Positions 28,346 to 37,692 of a stretch of 64,000 bases of DNA are shown in pieces (the stretch's first letter is position 1; the number at the start of each line of letters is the position of its first letter). This DNA comes from Bacteroidetes bacterium GWC2_46_850 (GTDB taxonomy: Bacteria > Bacteroidota > Bacteroidia > Bacteroidales > Dysgonomonadaceae), in assembly GCA_001768325.1 (NCBI GenBank), contig MENQ01000024.1, forward strand, positions 62,001-126,000, given 5' to 3'. The notes beneath the pieces are model-generated. The model was not told the DNA's origin, ran no database searches, and worked only from the letters and a program-made list of their open reading frames with translations. A program made the translations under genes and the position numbers.

Positions 28346-30043
28346 ATGAAAAAACTCTTTGGAAAAATGAATGCTTCTTTGCTGCTCGTACTTTTTATTT
28401 ACATGACAGCCTGCTCCGGTGAAGATGAGCCGGTCACACCGGAAATCATACCGGCCCGGTCGGAAATGATTTTTTCAAAAACAGGTGGAAGCGAGATACT
28501 GTCTGTCAAATCAAATGTTACACTGGAAGTGAGAAGCAATGAGGAAAGCTGGTGCCGGGTGGCGCCAGCTCCCTCTTCTTCCGATGCCGTATATCGCTAT
28601 ACGGTGACGGCAGATGCCAATTCCACGACCAGTGATCGTTCTACTACACTGACCTTGAAGGGGGGCAGCGTCACCCAGGCGGTGAATGTCATTCAAACCG
28701 CGGCCGATGGGCTACTTGTCACACCCATTGCTTTCAATGATATAACCGGTCAGGGCGCTCAGATTGAAATCAAAATGACGACAAATGGAATGGTCACCGT
28801 TACGTGCAACGATGACTGGATCACCGAAGTAACCGCCCGTGCCGCAATGACAGAACAGACCAGAACCTTCAGTGTGGCGGCCAACTATGGCGGTGCTCGC
28901 ACAGGAACAATCACTTTCACATTGGGGAACCTGAAGGAAACTGTCACTGTTACCCAGCTCGCAGGTAACATCCCCAACGTGGGAATGGAGAGTGACGCCA
29001 TGACATTGGCGGCCAAAATGTACGCGGGCTGGAATATTGGAAACACCCTCGAAGCCATCGGTGGTGAAACAGCCTGGGGCAATCCCAAAATCACCGCTGA
29101 CTATATTGTAAAAATCAAGCAGCTTGGTTTTAATGCGATACGCATACCCTGTGCATGGGATCAGTACATTGAAAATGCGGAAACCTATAAAATCAGGGAG
29201 AGCTGGTTGGATCGCGTCAATGAGGTGGTAGGTTATTGCGTGGCAAACAACATGTATGCCATCGTCAACATCCATTGGGATGGCGGTTGGCTGGAAAATA
29301 ACTGTACACCCGACAAGCAGGAGGAGAACAACCGGAAGCAGCATGCTTTGTGGACGCAGATTGCCAACAGGCTGAATCATTACGACGAGCATCTGCTCTT
29401 TGCCGGCACCAACGAACCCAACGTGGACACAGCCCAGAAAATGACAGTGCTGAAAAGCTACCTGCAGACATTCATCGATGCGGTGCGTGCCACAGGTGGA
29501 AACAATGCTGTACGCAATCTGATTGTGCAAGGACCCAATACCGATATTGATATGACCCACAACCTGTTTGGCAACATGCCGACCGATGTGGTATCCAACC
29601 GGTTGATGGCGGAGGTGCATTACTACAATCCCTGGACATTCTGCGGCATGGACAAGGATGAAAGCTGGGGCAGGATGGCCTACTTTTGGGGCGCTTTCGC
29701 AGTAAGCGGGTCGGATCGTAATTCGACTTTTGGTGACGAGGCAGAGATGAAATCCTTGTTCGGCAAGATGAAGACGAAGTTCGTAGACAAAGGCATCCCG
29801 GTGATCCTGGGTGAGTATGGTGCCATCACCATTCGCACTGGCCTGGGAGCAAATCAGGAGGCACACGACAAGTCGCGCAACCTCTACGACGAAACAGTAA
29901 CCCGCGAAGCCAAAGACCACGGATTGGTCCCATTCTATTGGGAAACGGGCAGGGTGGTCAACCGCAGTACGGGTGAAATTAAGGACAATTATGCCATGGA
30001 TGGCATCCTGAAAGGAGCGGAAGCAGGGAAATATCCCTTTTAA
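28346..30043 (+). CDS. GH5 endo-beta-glucanase lipoprotein with two BACON domains
   Basis: This 565-residue lipoprotein (lipobox MTAC, Cys 23) should cut beta-1,4-glucan-type backbones at the cell surface. Two BACON-like Ig domains at about residues 38-118 and 122-206 act as spacers from the membrane. The GH5 barrel spans about 213-562 and looks like subfamily 4. It opens with MYAGWNIGNTLEA, contains GFNAIRIPCAW and NIHWDGGW, has its acid/base Glu 357 in AGTNEPN and its nucleophile Glu 490 in VILGEYG. In known Bacteroides xyloglucan loci the GH5 subfamily 4 enzyme with a BACON domain is the surface endo-xyloglucanase. Here the BACON domain is doubled. Mixed-linkage glucan or glucomannan activity remains possible. 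Confidence 0.93.
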   Translation: MKKLFGKMNASLLLVLFIYMTACSGEDEPVTPEIIPARSEMIFSKTGGSEILSVKSNVTLEVRSNEESWCRVAPAPSSSDAVYRYTVTADANSTTSDRSTTLTLKGGSVTQAVNVIQTAADGLLVTPIAFNDITGQGAQIEIKMTTNGMVTVTCNDDWITEVTARAAMTEQTRTFSVAANYGGARTGTITFTLGNLKETVTVTQLAGNIPNVGMESDAMTLAAKMYAGWNIGNTLEAIGGETAWGNPKITADYIVKIKQLGFNAIRIPCAWDQYIENAETYKIRESWLDRVNEVVGYCVANNMYAIVNIHWDGGWLENNCTPDKQEENNRKQHALWTQIANRLNHYDEHLLFAGTNEPNVDTAQKMTVLKSYLQTFIDAVRATGGNNAVRNLIVQGPNTDIDMTHNLFGNMPTDVVSNRLMAEVHYYNPWTFCGMDKDESWGRMAYFWGAFAVSGSDRNSTFGDEAEMKSLFGKMKTKFVDKGIPVILGEYGAITIRTGLGANQEAHDKSRNLYDETVTREAKDHGLVPFYWETGRVVNRSTGEIKDNYAMDGILKGAEAGKYPF

Positions 30044-30080
30044 AACAGGGTAGAAAATGCTTCAACAAAAATAAATTTTT

Positions 30081-31685
30081 ATGCATATGATGAGATTCCA
30101 TATGGTTCAAACAGCTATTTGCATGGCAGCCATTTTATGCATGGCTACCACCTTACAGGCTCAGAGTGGCTATAAAAATCCGATCATCAGGGGATTTAAT
30201 CCCGACCCGAGTGTTTGCCGGGTGAACGACGACTTTTATCTGGTGACTTCTTCTTTCGAGTATTTTCCCGGGTTGCCCATCTATCATAGCAAGGATCTGG
30301 TCAACTGGCAGCAAATAGGACACTGTCTTACCCGTGATTCCCAGCTTCCGTTGCAGAAAGCACCTGCCTCAGCCGGTTTGTATGCACCATCGTTGCGTTA
30401 TCATGACGGGTTGTTCTATGTGATCTGCACCAATGTATCGGGAGGTGGAAATTTCTATTGTACTGCCGTGGATCCGGCTGGCCCGTGGAGCGATCCCATA
30501 TGGGTAGATATCAACAGCATCGACCCCGATATCTTTTGGGATGATGATGGCAGAACCTATTTTGTGACACAGGGAAATGAAGGCATCCGGGTTACCGAAA
30601 TCGATATAAGAACCGGAAAAACAGTGGCTCCCGAGCGTCTTGTCTGGGGAGGTATCGGCGGACGCTTTCCGGAGGCTCCACACATTTACAAGAAAGATGG
30701 CTATTATTATCTGATGTTGGGAGAAGGAGGTACCGAATACATGCACAGTGTCACCATCGGCAGGAGCAGGAATCTGTATGGTCCCTATGAATCCTGTCCG
30801 CTCAATCCGATCCTGACCCATGCCAACCGGCGGGGACAGGCCAACCGGATCCAGGGTGTAGGGCACGGCGACATGGTGCAGGCGCAGGATGGTTCCTGGT
30901 GGATGGTATTTTTAGGCTTTCGGGTCACACATCAATGGGTATATTACCATGTGCTGGGGCGGGAGACCTTTCTGGCACCGGTCGACTGGCCGGCAGGAGG
31001 ATGGCCCCAGGTGAATGGCAATGGTACCGTCTCGCTGGAGATGAATGTACCCACACTGCCTCTTCAGCCATTTGAAAAAACTCCTGCAAAAGCCGATTTC
31101 AACGAAGAAAAACTACATTTCGATTGGCAATATCTACGCAATCCCATCCGGGAGCTTTATTCCCTGACAGAAAAGAAAGGATATTTGCGGATCACTGCTT
31201 CTCCCCACACACTGAACGATGCCGATGCAGTATCCATGGTTTGCCGGAGACAGACAGAACACGATTTTACGGCTGAAACCGAACTGGAGTTCAACTCTTC
31301 GAAAGAGAACGAAGAAGCCGGCATGACATTGATCCAAAACAACACCCATCATTACGACCTGCTATTCAGGAAATCAGGAGACAAGCGGGTTGTGCAGTTG
31401 CGTGTCCGCGTGGGATCACTCTCGTATATCGCTGCCGAAGGAGAGGTGAAGGGAAACAGGGTATTGCTCAAAATTGAAGGCTCCCCCGACCAATATACAT
31501 TCTCCTACGCCGATCTGCAGAAAAAGAAACCGGTTGAGTTGGGTAAACAGGATACGCGCTATCTGAGCACTGAGGTTGCCGGTGGATTCACCGGCGTCAT
31601 GATCGGGTTGTATGCTTCGTCCAATGGTAAACCCGGTAGTGCCAAAGCTTATTTCGACTGGTTCGATTATCAGGTGAAAGAATAA
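30081..31685 (+). CDS. GH43 glycosidase, probable alpha-L-arabinofuranosidase
   Basis: This 534-residue enzyme has a cleavable signal peptide (LQAQ before residue 29) and no lipobox, so a periplasmic location is likely. The five-bladed GH43 propeller shows the catalytic base Asp 42 (RGFNPDPSV), the pKa modulator Asp 148 (SIDPDIFWDDDG) and the acid Glu 198 (GRFPEAPHIY). A C-terminal beta-sandwich from about residue 345 fits the GH43 C2-type accessory domain. The layout matches the GH43 subfamily found next to the GH5 enzyme in Bacteroides xyloglucan loci. There it removes arabinofuranose from side chains; beta-xylosidase activity is the main alternative. It follows the GH5 gene by 37 bp. Confidence 0.9.
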   Translation: MHMMRFHMVQTAICMAAILCMATTLQAQSGYKNPIIRGFNPDPSVCRVNDDFYLVTSSFEYFPGLPIYHSKDLVNWQQIGHCLTRDSQLPLQKAPASAGLYAPSLRYHDGLFYVICTNVSGGGNFYCTAVDPAGPWSDPIWVDINSIDPDIFWDDDGRTYFVTQGNEGIRVTEIDIRTGKTVAPERLVWGGIGGRFPEAPHIYKKDGYYYLMLGEGGTEYMHSVTIGRSRNLYGPYESCPLNPILTHANRRGQANRIQGVGHGDMVQAQDGSWWMVFLGFRVTHQWVYYHVLGRETFLAPVDWPAGGWPQVNGNGTVSLEMNVPTLPLQPFEKTPAKADFNEEKLHFDWQYLRNPIRELYSLTEKKGYLRITASPHTLNDADAVSMVCRRQTEHDFTAETELEFNSSKENEEAGMTLIQNNTHHYDLLFRKSGDKRVVQLRVRVGSLSYIAAEGEVKGNRVLLKIEGSPDQYTFSYADLQKKKPVELGKQDTRYLSTEVAGGFTGVMIGLYASSNGKPGSAKAYFDWFDYQVKE

Positions 31686-31777
31686 TATAGCTTCGACCGG
31701 AAAGGTACTGGCGGCATAAATTAATTATTTAATTTAATCTGTTCTTATCTTAGAGGCATGATTAAAAAATATCACTC

Positions 31778-32857
31778 ATGGATATTGCAAAGCGTTTTAG
31801 CAAAAACCCTTTATTGCGTCCTTCAGATTTAAAGCCAGCAATGGAAGGGATGGAGATAACCGGCTTGTTCAATCCCGGAGTATTCCGGATAGATGGTAAG
31901 ACCTGGCTTGTGTTGCGCGTGGCAGAGCGTCCTAAGCAGATAGAAGGAAAAATTAGCTTTCCCGTATATAACAACGAAGGAAAAATTGAAATTGTTGTCT
32001 TCGATAAGGATGATCCTCACTTAGAAGTCTCGGATCCGCGTGTGATAGCCTACAATGGACAAAACTATCTCACTACGTTATCGTATTTACGCTTTGTATG
32101 TAGTGAGGATGATGTATATTTCAGGGATGACCCCGATTATCCGCCTGTTTTTGGTGAGGGTGGGCAGGAGTCGTTCGGTATTGAAGATTGCCGAGTGGCG
32201 ACGATGGAAGATGGTTTCTATCTTACTTATACAATGGTATCGCCCGTGGCAGTAGGGGTTGGGCTGATTGTCACCCGTGACTTTAAAACTTTCGAAAGGA
32301 AAGGAATGATATTTCCGCCACACAACAAAGACTGCGTTTTGTTTGAAGAAAAAATTAACGGAAAATATTACGCCCTGCATCGTCCCAGCAGCCTGGAGTT
32401 AGGAGGTAATTACATCTGGCTGGCTGAATCGCCCGACAGGGTACATTGGGGAAATCACAAGTGTATTGCCGTCACACGTAAAAGCAGCTGGGATTCGGCG
32501 AGGATTGGAGCAGGAGGGCCACCCGTGAAGACATCGGAAGGATGGCTTGAATTATACCATGGCGCGGATGCAGCCCATCGGTATTGTTTAGGTGCCTTGC
32601 TTCTGGATCTGAACGACCCTTCGAAAGTCCTGGCAAGGAGCATTGACCCGATTATGGAGCCAGTGGCCCCCTATGAAAAAACCGGTTTTTTTGGAAACGT
32701 TGTCTTCACAAGCGGTCATTATGTAGAGAATGATACATTGAAAATATTCTATGGAGCCGGTGATGAGGTTGTTGGAGGAGCGGAACTTTCAATAAGGGAG
32801 ATACTGAACTCATTAAGAGGGTTGGATCACAATTGTGATCCAACCCTCTCCTCTTAG
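31778..32857 (+). CDS. GH130-family glycoside phosphorylase or hydrolase
   Basis: This 359-residue protein has no signal peptide, so it should act in the cytoplasm. GH130 features are FNPGVFRIDGKTWLVLRVAE, the GIEDCR motif with the presumed general acid Asp 137, the ALHRPSS segment (His 201, Arg 202) and GAGGPPVKTSEGWLELYHG. The family contains mannoside phosphorylases and some mannosidases. The His/Arg pair could bind phosphate, but the subfamily cannot be fixed by eye. The usual Pro in GIEDPR is Cys here. The last dozen residues are encoded by a perfect palindrome and look like a terminator-derived extension. The gene lies 92 bp after the GH43 gene, so it may be an add-on to the locus. Confidence 0.85.
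   Translation: MDIAKRFSKNPLLRPSDLKPAMEGMEITGLFNPGVFRIDGKTWLVLRVAERPKQIEGKISFPVYNNEGKIEIVVFDKDDPHLEVSDPRVIAYNGQNYLTTLSYLRFVCSEDDVYFRDDPDYPPVFGEGGQESFGIEDCRVATMEDGFYLTYTMVSPVAVGVGLIVTRDFKTFERKGMIFPPHNKDCVLFEEKINGKYYALHRPSSLELGGNYIWLAESPDRVHWGNHKCIAVTRKSSWDSARIGAGGPPVKTSEGWLELYHGADAAHRYCLGALLLDLNDPSKVLARSIDPIMEPVAPYEKTGFFGNVVFTSGHYVENDTLKIFYGAGDEVVGGAELSIREILNSLRGLDHNCDPTLSS
32816..32849. terminator. Perfect 34-bp palindrome between convergent genes
   Basis: Two 17-base arms meet with no loop between 32832 and 32833; each arm contains GGTTGGATCACAA or its complement. The palindrome covers the final codons of the GH130 gene and lies 35 bp before the convergent M16 peptidase gene ends. A very stable stem in this position is best read as a bidirectional terminator. 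A T-run directly after the stem is absent; one occurs on the plus strand near 32878-32885. Confidence 0.65.
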
Positions 32858-32883
32858 TTTGAAAACATGGCAGTGATGTTTTT

Positions 32884-35688
32884 TTATTCGCTTACTTTCG
32901 GCATCATCACGATTGTTTTTGCGTTGCCCTGATTCATCAGGCTCGCTGCAAAATCTCTGATCTCACCGGGAGTGACTGCGTTCACTGTCTCAATGTAGTT
33001 GGTATAGGTATCCTCCCCGTAGAAATAGCGGGTATCAAGCACATTCAGCCAGTAGCTGTTTTCTTTCAGGTTTTCGTTGTAGCTCTTGTTCATATACTCT
33101 TTCACCTTCGTGAAATCTGCTTCACGTGGGCCATTGGCTGCAATATCTTTCAATACGGTATGAATGATTTCGTTGAGGTGTGACATCTTTTCGGGATCGG
33201 TATCGAACATGATCTGCAGGATGGTCTGCCCTTCCGGGTAGCGTGAAATACTTCCGGCGGAAGAGACACCATAGGTGCCACCCTCTTCCTCACGCACTTT
33301 TTCGGTGTAAACAATGTCCAGGATCTGATCGAACATGCTCATCAGAATCTGATTCTTCATGTTGCGTTCCACTGTGCCGGAGTATGTATTGAACACGGAA
33401 GCCTTGGGATTTTGCATTTCACGCTGGAAAATATTTTCCAGCTTGCCTACTTTGAAATCCATCGGAACCCGGATGAATTCACCTTTTACGGCCTCGCCGG
33501 GCAGCGATGCAAGGTATTGTTCCACCACGGGACGTACTTTTGCTTCATCGATATTGCCGACAAAGGTAAATGTAAAACTACCGGGATTGCGGAATTGCTG
33601 CTTGTACATCTCCATGATCCGATCGTAATCGAGTTGCTTTAAGTCGGCCAGTTTGATCCTTGCCGTCAGCGGATTATTACCATACAGGGCCGCTGTAATT
33701 GAATCACTGAAGGCGACCATCGGTTCGGCTTCCTGGTTTTTAAGCTGCGTCTCCATGCGCTGCAGATAGGATTGAAATGCATCGGTATCCTTGCGGGGGG
33801 CAGTGAAATAGAGATAAACCAGCTGCAACATGGTCTCAAAATCCTTGATTGAAGAGGAGCCGTTGAAGCTTTGCGTGGTGAGGCCGATACCCGGACTGGC
33901 CGATGCTGTTTTTCCGGCAAGGACCTTGGGTAGGTCGGTAGCACTGAAATTGCCTACACCGCCCACTCTCATTACCGAATTCATCAGTTTGCTGTTGATG
34001 GGATCCTGCACAGCATATTGCGAATATCCGCCCACACTTGTGGCCGTCATCCTGATCTCGTCATCCTTGAAATCGGTATTCTTCAGAATCACTTTTATGC
34101 CGTTCTGCAGCGTCCAGACCGTTGCATTGAGAGCCATATCTTTTTCTTCTTTTGTAATCTTGCCCGGCGCAGGCGGTGTGGCCACGAGCGGCTCGTTGAT
34201 CACCTGTTCCGCATAGGGTTCAATGGTTTCAGCTTTTACTGCAGCCAGTACGGCCAATAATTCTTCTTCGGCAGGATAAACAAGTCCTTCTTTCCGGGGA
34301 CCGGTTACGGAGATTACGATGTTCTCGTCGCCAATAAGTTGTTTGATGGTTTGGTTGATGGCTTCCACCGGTATATTGGGCGTTACGGCCTGCATGAACT
34401 GATATTCAAATTCAATGCCCGGGAATGGTTCTCCATCTGTGAATGCACGTACATATTCCTGTGAATAAGAGGAATTCCTTTGTTTATCGCGGTTGTTGTA
34501 TGCATCCTCATAGCTTTTCATGATATTCGTACGTGCAATTTCATATTCGGAGGCCGAGAAGCCATACTGTTTCACCCGTTCCGTCTCACGAACCATGGCA
34601 GCCAGAGCCTCCTTGATCTTATCTTCCGCACTTCCCGCAACAACCGTCCATGCATCTTTTGTCTTGGCTACGAAGTAATCACTGTCATAGGCATACGCAG
34701 AGGTAAAGGGTGCATTGGGTTTTTGTATGATTTCGGCGAAACGCTGGTTCATCATGGAAGCGGCTGCACTCAGTATATACTGCGTCAAGTAACCGGCCTG
34801 TGTATTTTTCATTTCGTCCGGTAACGGGTCATGCTTGTAAAACATCATGATGCTGGTATTCCGTGCTTCTACGTCGGTAGCCAGCGCAACAATGGGTTCC
34901 TTGTTGTCGGGAACAGGAAAATATTCGCGTTGAGCCCTGTCTGCACTAAGCGGGATGGGAGAGAACGAGTCTTTAATTTTTTGCTCCATCTCATCCACGT
35001 TCACGTCACCTACAACAATGATGGCCTGCAGGTCGGGACGGTACCATTTGTGGTAATAGGCCCGGATCTCTTCCGGTTTAAAGTTGTTGATCACATCAAT
35101 ATTCCCGATGGGCATCCGTTTGGCATACTTGCTTTCCGGGTACATCTTGGGTAGCAACTGATCCCAGAGGCGTTGTTGTGCCCCGCCGCGGGTACGCCAT
35201 TCTTCACGGATCACACCCCGTTCATTTTCAAGCTCGTCATTTTCCAGTGCGATGGCATTAGACCAGTCATGCAGTACCAGCAGGGCAGAATCCATCAGGT
35301 TCTGGTTGGTTGTGGGAATGTTGGTCATAAAATAGACCGTTTCATCGAACGATGTGTAGGCATTTATGTTTGTGCCGAACTTAATACCGTTGTCCTGTAG
35401 ATAGTTGAGCATGTTCTTGCCGGGAAAGTTCTTCGTGCCGTTAAAAGCCATGTGCTCCAGGAAGTGTGCCAGACCGGCCTGATTGTCCTCTTCCTGCATT
35501 GATCCAACCTTCTGGGCGATATAGAAATCGGCCCTGTTCTCGGGTAATCCGTTGTGACGGATGTAATAGGTCAATCCGTTCTCCAGTTTGCCGGTCCTTA
35601 CATTCGGATCAACCGGCAGGGGCGGATTTTGTTGTGCCATGGTAACAAAACTTGTTATCAGAAGCAGTAGGGTGAAAATTTTTCTCAT
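32884..35688 (-). CDS. M16-family zinc peptidase (insulinase/pitrilysin type)
   Basis: I chose the ATG at 35688, which begins a signal peptide (MRKIFTLLLLITSFVTMAQQ). An upstream in-frame ATG at 35733 would put 15 charged residues before it. The resulting 934 residues form the two-halved M16 fold. The inverted zinc motif HFLEH (His 75, Glu 78, His 79) is in the N-terminal half, with NERGVIREEWR as the region of the third ligand. The C-terminal half is an inactive M16-like repeat. The enzyme should degrade peptides in the periplasm. Long M16 proteins of this type are common in Bacteroidota. No clear promoter was found in the 87-bp upstream gap. Confidence 0.93.
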   Translation of the reverse strand: MRKIFTLLLLITSFVTMAQQNPPLPVDPNVRTGKLENGLTYYIRHNGLPENRADFYIAQKVGSMQEEDNQAGLAHFLEHMAFNGTKNFPGKNMLNYLQDNGIKFGTNINAYTSFDETVYFMTNIPTTNQNLMDSALLVLHDWSNAIALENDELENERGVIREEWRTRGGAQQRLWDQLLPKMYPESKYAKRMPIGNIDVINNFKPEEIRAYYHKWYRPDLQAIIVVGDVNVDEMEQKIKDSFSPIPLSADRAQREYFPVPDNKEPIVALATDVEARNTSIMMFYKHDPLPDEMKNTQAGYLTQYILSAAASMMNQRFAEIIQKPNAPFTSAYAYDSDYFVAKTKDAWTVVAGSAEDKIKEALAAMVRETERVKQYGFSASEYEIARTNIMKSYEDAYNNRDKQRNSSYSQEYVRAFTDGEPFPGIEFEYQFMQAVTPNIPVEAINQTIKQLIGDENIVISVTGPRKEGLVYPAEEELLAVLAAVKAETIEPYAEQVINEPLVATPPAPGKITKEEKDMALNATVWTLQNGIKVILKNTDFKDDEIRMTATSVGGYSQYAVQDPINSKLMNSVMRVGGVGNFSATDLPKVLAGKTASASPGIGLTTQSFNGSSSIKDFETMLQLVYLYFTAPRKDTDAFQSYLQRMETQLKNQEAEPMVAFSDSITAALYGNNPLTARIKLADLKQLDYDRIMEMYKQQFRNPGSFTFTFVGNIDEAKVRPVVEQYLASLPGEAVKGEFIRVPMDFKVGKLENIFQREMQNPKASVFNTYSGTVERNMKNQILMSMFDQILDIVYTEKVREEEGGTYGVSSAGSISRYPEGQTILQIMFDTDPEKMSHLNEIIHTVLKDIAANGPREADFTKVKEYMNKSYNENLKENSYWLNVLDTRYFYGEDTYTNYIETVNAVTPGEIRDFAASLMNQGNAKTIVMMPKVSE

Positions 35689-35775
35689 AACATTTTTTTT
35701 AATAATAGATTCATATTGAGAGTGTATACGCACACATGAAATTGTTAAGATGAAAAAACACTTTTGACGGGTAAT

Positions 35776-36642
35776 CTAAATGCGATCCAGTACGATCCTG
35801 ATCAATTCCTCCGTGGAACCCTGGTAGTTGGCATTCGATTCCAAAGCAACACGGTTGGCGATGATGGCACACACCGTCATGGCTTTGTGACCCATCATCT
35901 TTCCCAATCCGGCGATGGCAGAACTTTCCATCTCGTAGTTTGTGATAGCGTAGTCTCCAAACCGGAAAGCTTCAATTTTCGCATTCAGATCGGGATCGGC
36001 CAGCGGCATTCGTACATACCTGCCCTGAGGGCCATAAAACCCAATGGCAGAGATGGTGACGCCACGAATCATATCATAGCCGATGCGGTCGACCAGCTCT
36101 TCGTCGGCACTCACCACATAGGGTGAACAGTGAAAAGGAGACCAGTTTACCTGTTTCTGAAAGGCTTCTTCGAATGCTTCTTCCCGGACACTGCCGGAGT
36201 TGGCATAATAGTGGATCAATCCGTCAAAACCAATCGATTTTTCCGACACCACATAGGAACCCACCGGGCAGTGGGGCTGCATACCCCCCGAGGTACCCAC
36301 CCGCACCATGGTCAATTGCCTGAACTGGTCCTTCACCATGCGTGTCTTGAAATCAACGTTTGCCAATGCATCCAGCTCGGTCAGCACAATGTCGATATTA
36401 TCGGTGCCGATGCCATGAGAGAGGGCGGTAATGCGTTTTCCTTTGTAGATGCCGGTGACCGTATGAAACTCACGGCTTTGCACGTCGCACACTATCTCAT
36501 CGAAGAATGATGCTGTCATCGTCACCCTATCGGGATCACCCATCATCACAATCTTGTCGGAGAGTTGTTCGGGTTTGATATGGAGATGAAAAGCACTGCC
36601 ATCGGAATTGATAATCAGTTCCGACTCGGGTATAATTCTCAT
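35776..36642 (-). CDS. Nucleoside phosphorylase, uridine-phosphorylase-like
   Basis: This 288-residue cytoplasmic enzyme belongs to the PNP/UDP phosphorylase family, which splits nucleosides with phosphate into base and (deoxy)ribose-1-phosphate. Visible signatures are DKIVMMGDPDRV near the N-terminus, the phosphate-binding VRVGTSGGMQ and the substrate-site NYEMESSAIAGLG. The sequence resembles uridine phosphorylase more than purine phosphorylase, but specificity cannot be settled by eye. It follows floA by 33 bp on the same strand and may be the last gene of that operon. It may work with the nucleoside permease at 10865-12145, although the two are far apart. Confidence 0.88.
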   Translation of the reverse strand: MRIIPESELIINSDGSAFHLHIKPEQLSDKIVMMGDPDRVTMTASFFDEIVCDVQSREFHTVTGIYKGKRITALSHGIGTDNIDIVLTELDALANVDFKTRMVKDQFRQLTMVRVGTSGGMQPHCPVGSYVVSEKSIGFDGLIHYYANSGSVREEAFEEAFQKQVNWSPFHCSPYVVSADEELVDRIGYDMIRGVTISAIGFYGPQGRYVRMPLADPDLNAKIEAFRFGDYAITNYEMESSAIAGLGKMMGHKAMTVCAIIANRVALESNANYQGSTEELIRIVLDRI

Positions 36643-36675
36643 AATCAGTTCAATTTGTGAAAAGTGGTTTCGAAA

Positions 36676-37662
36676 TTATTTTTTATTTCCGCCGCCATCC
36701 TGTGGTTTGGCAATGGAGTCGCGCATATCGGTATCGGCTTTGATGTTTTCCATCCTGTAGTAATCCATGATACCCAGGTTGCCGTTACGGAATGCTTCAG
36801 CCATGGCAATAGGGACCTCTGCTTCTGCTTCTATCACCTTGGCGCGTGCTTCCTGAGCCTTGGCTTTCATCTCCTGCTCCAGGGCGATGGCCATGGCACG
36901 ACGTTCTTCGGCACGTGCCTGGGCAATGTTCTTGTCGGCCTGTGCCTGATCCATTTGCAATACGGCGCCAATATTTTTGCCTATATCAATGTCGGCAATG
37001 TCAATGGAGAGTATCTCAAAGGCTGTGCCGGCATCCAGCCCTTTCTTCAGGACGAGCTTGGAGATGGAATCAGGATTCTCGAGTACCGATTTATGGGATA
37101 CTGCCGAACCGATGGAGGAGACGATACCTTCACCCACACGGGCCAGGATGGTCTCTTCACCGGCACCACCCACCAGCTGCTTGATGTTGGTGCGTACCGT
37201 CACACGGGCTTTGGCGATCAGCTGAATGCCGTCAATGGCGACTGCAGAAACAGGTGGTGTGTCAATCACTTTTGGATTGACAGACATACGCACTGCTTCG
37301 AGTACGTCACGACCGGCCAGGTCAATGGCCGTAGCCATTTGAAATGTAAGATCAATATTGGCTTTTGATGCTGATACCAGCGCATGAACCACTTTCTCCA
37401 CGTGACCACCAGCCAGATAGTGTGCTTCCAGATTGTCACGGGAAACCTCCTTCAAACCGGCCTTATGGGCTTCAATCATGGCATAGACAATGGTATGTGG
37501 CGGCACACGGCGCAAACGCATCAGGAACAGTTGCACCAGGGAAATGCGTACTCCGGCGGATAATGCGTTTATCCACAGGAAAAAAGGAACATAATGAAAG
37601 AAAATCAATAAGAAAATGATAATCACCGCAACGGTAATAATCAGAGGAAAAGATAAATCCAT
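36676..37662 (-). CDS. floA: Flotillin-like protein FloA
   Basis: This 328-residue protein starts with a hydrophobic membrane segment ([20 protein letters not shown]). An SPFH-type core follows ([49 protein letters not shown]). The C-terminal Ala/Glu-rich helix ([20 protein letters not shown]) is the oligomerising region typical of the FloA/YqfA family. These proteins organise ordered membrane microdomains. The nfeD gene 30 bp upstream is the classical partner of flotillins, which strengthens the call. Length and domain order are normal. Confidence 0.96.
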   Translation of the reverse strand: MDLSFPLIITVAVIIIFLLIFFHYVPFFLWINALSAGVRISLVQLFLMRLRRVPPHTIVYAMIEAHKAGLKEVSRDNLEAHYLAGGHVEKVVHALVSASKANIDLTFQMATAIDLAGRDVLEAVRMSVNPKVIDTPPVSAVAIDGIQLIAKARVTVRTNIKQLVGGAGEETILARVGEGIVSSIGSAVSHKSVLENPDSISKLVLKKGLDAGTAFEILSIDIADIDIGKNIGAVLQMDQAQADKNIAQARAEERRAMAIALEQEMKAKAQEARAKVIEAEAEVPIAMAEAFRNGNLGIMDYYRMENIKADTDMRDSIAKPQDGGGNKK

Positions 37663-37692
37663 AATAATCTGTTTTTGGAGTTGATTTGAGTA

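Noticed and set aside
28712-29920. Long minus-strand open frame of 402 codons opposite the GH5 gene
   Set aside because: The GH5 frame has all catalytic motifs; the opposite frame is Cys/His/Val-rich without a domain, as typical for shadow frames in GC-balanced genes.
36664-37368. Plus-strand open frame of 234 codons opposite floA
   Set aside because: FloA on the minus strand is unmistakable, and the opposite frame has no homology pattern or start signal.
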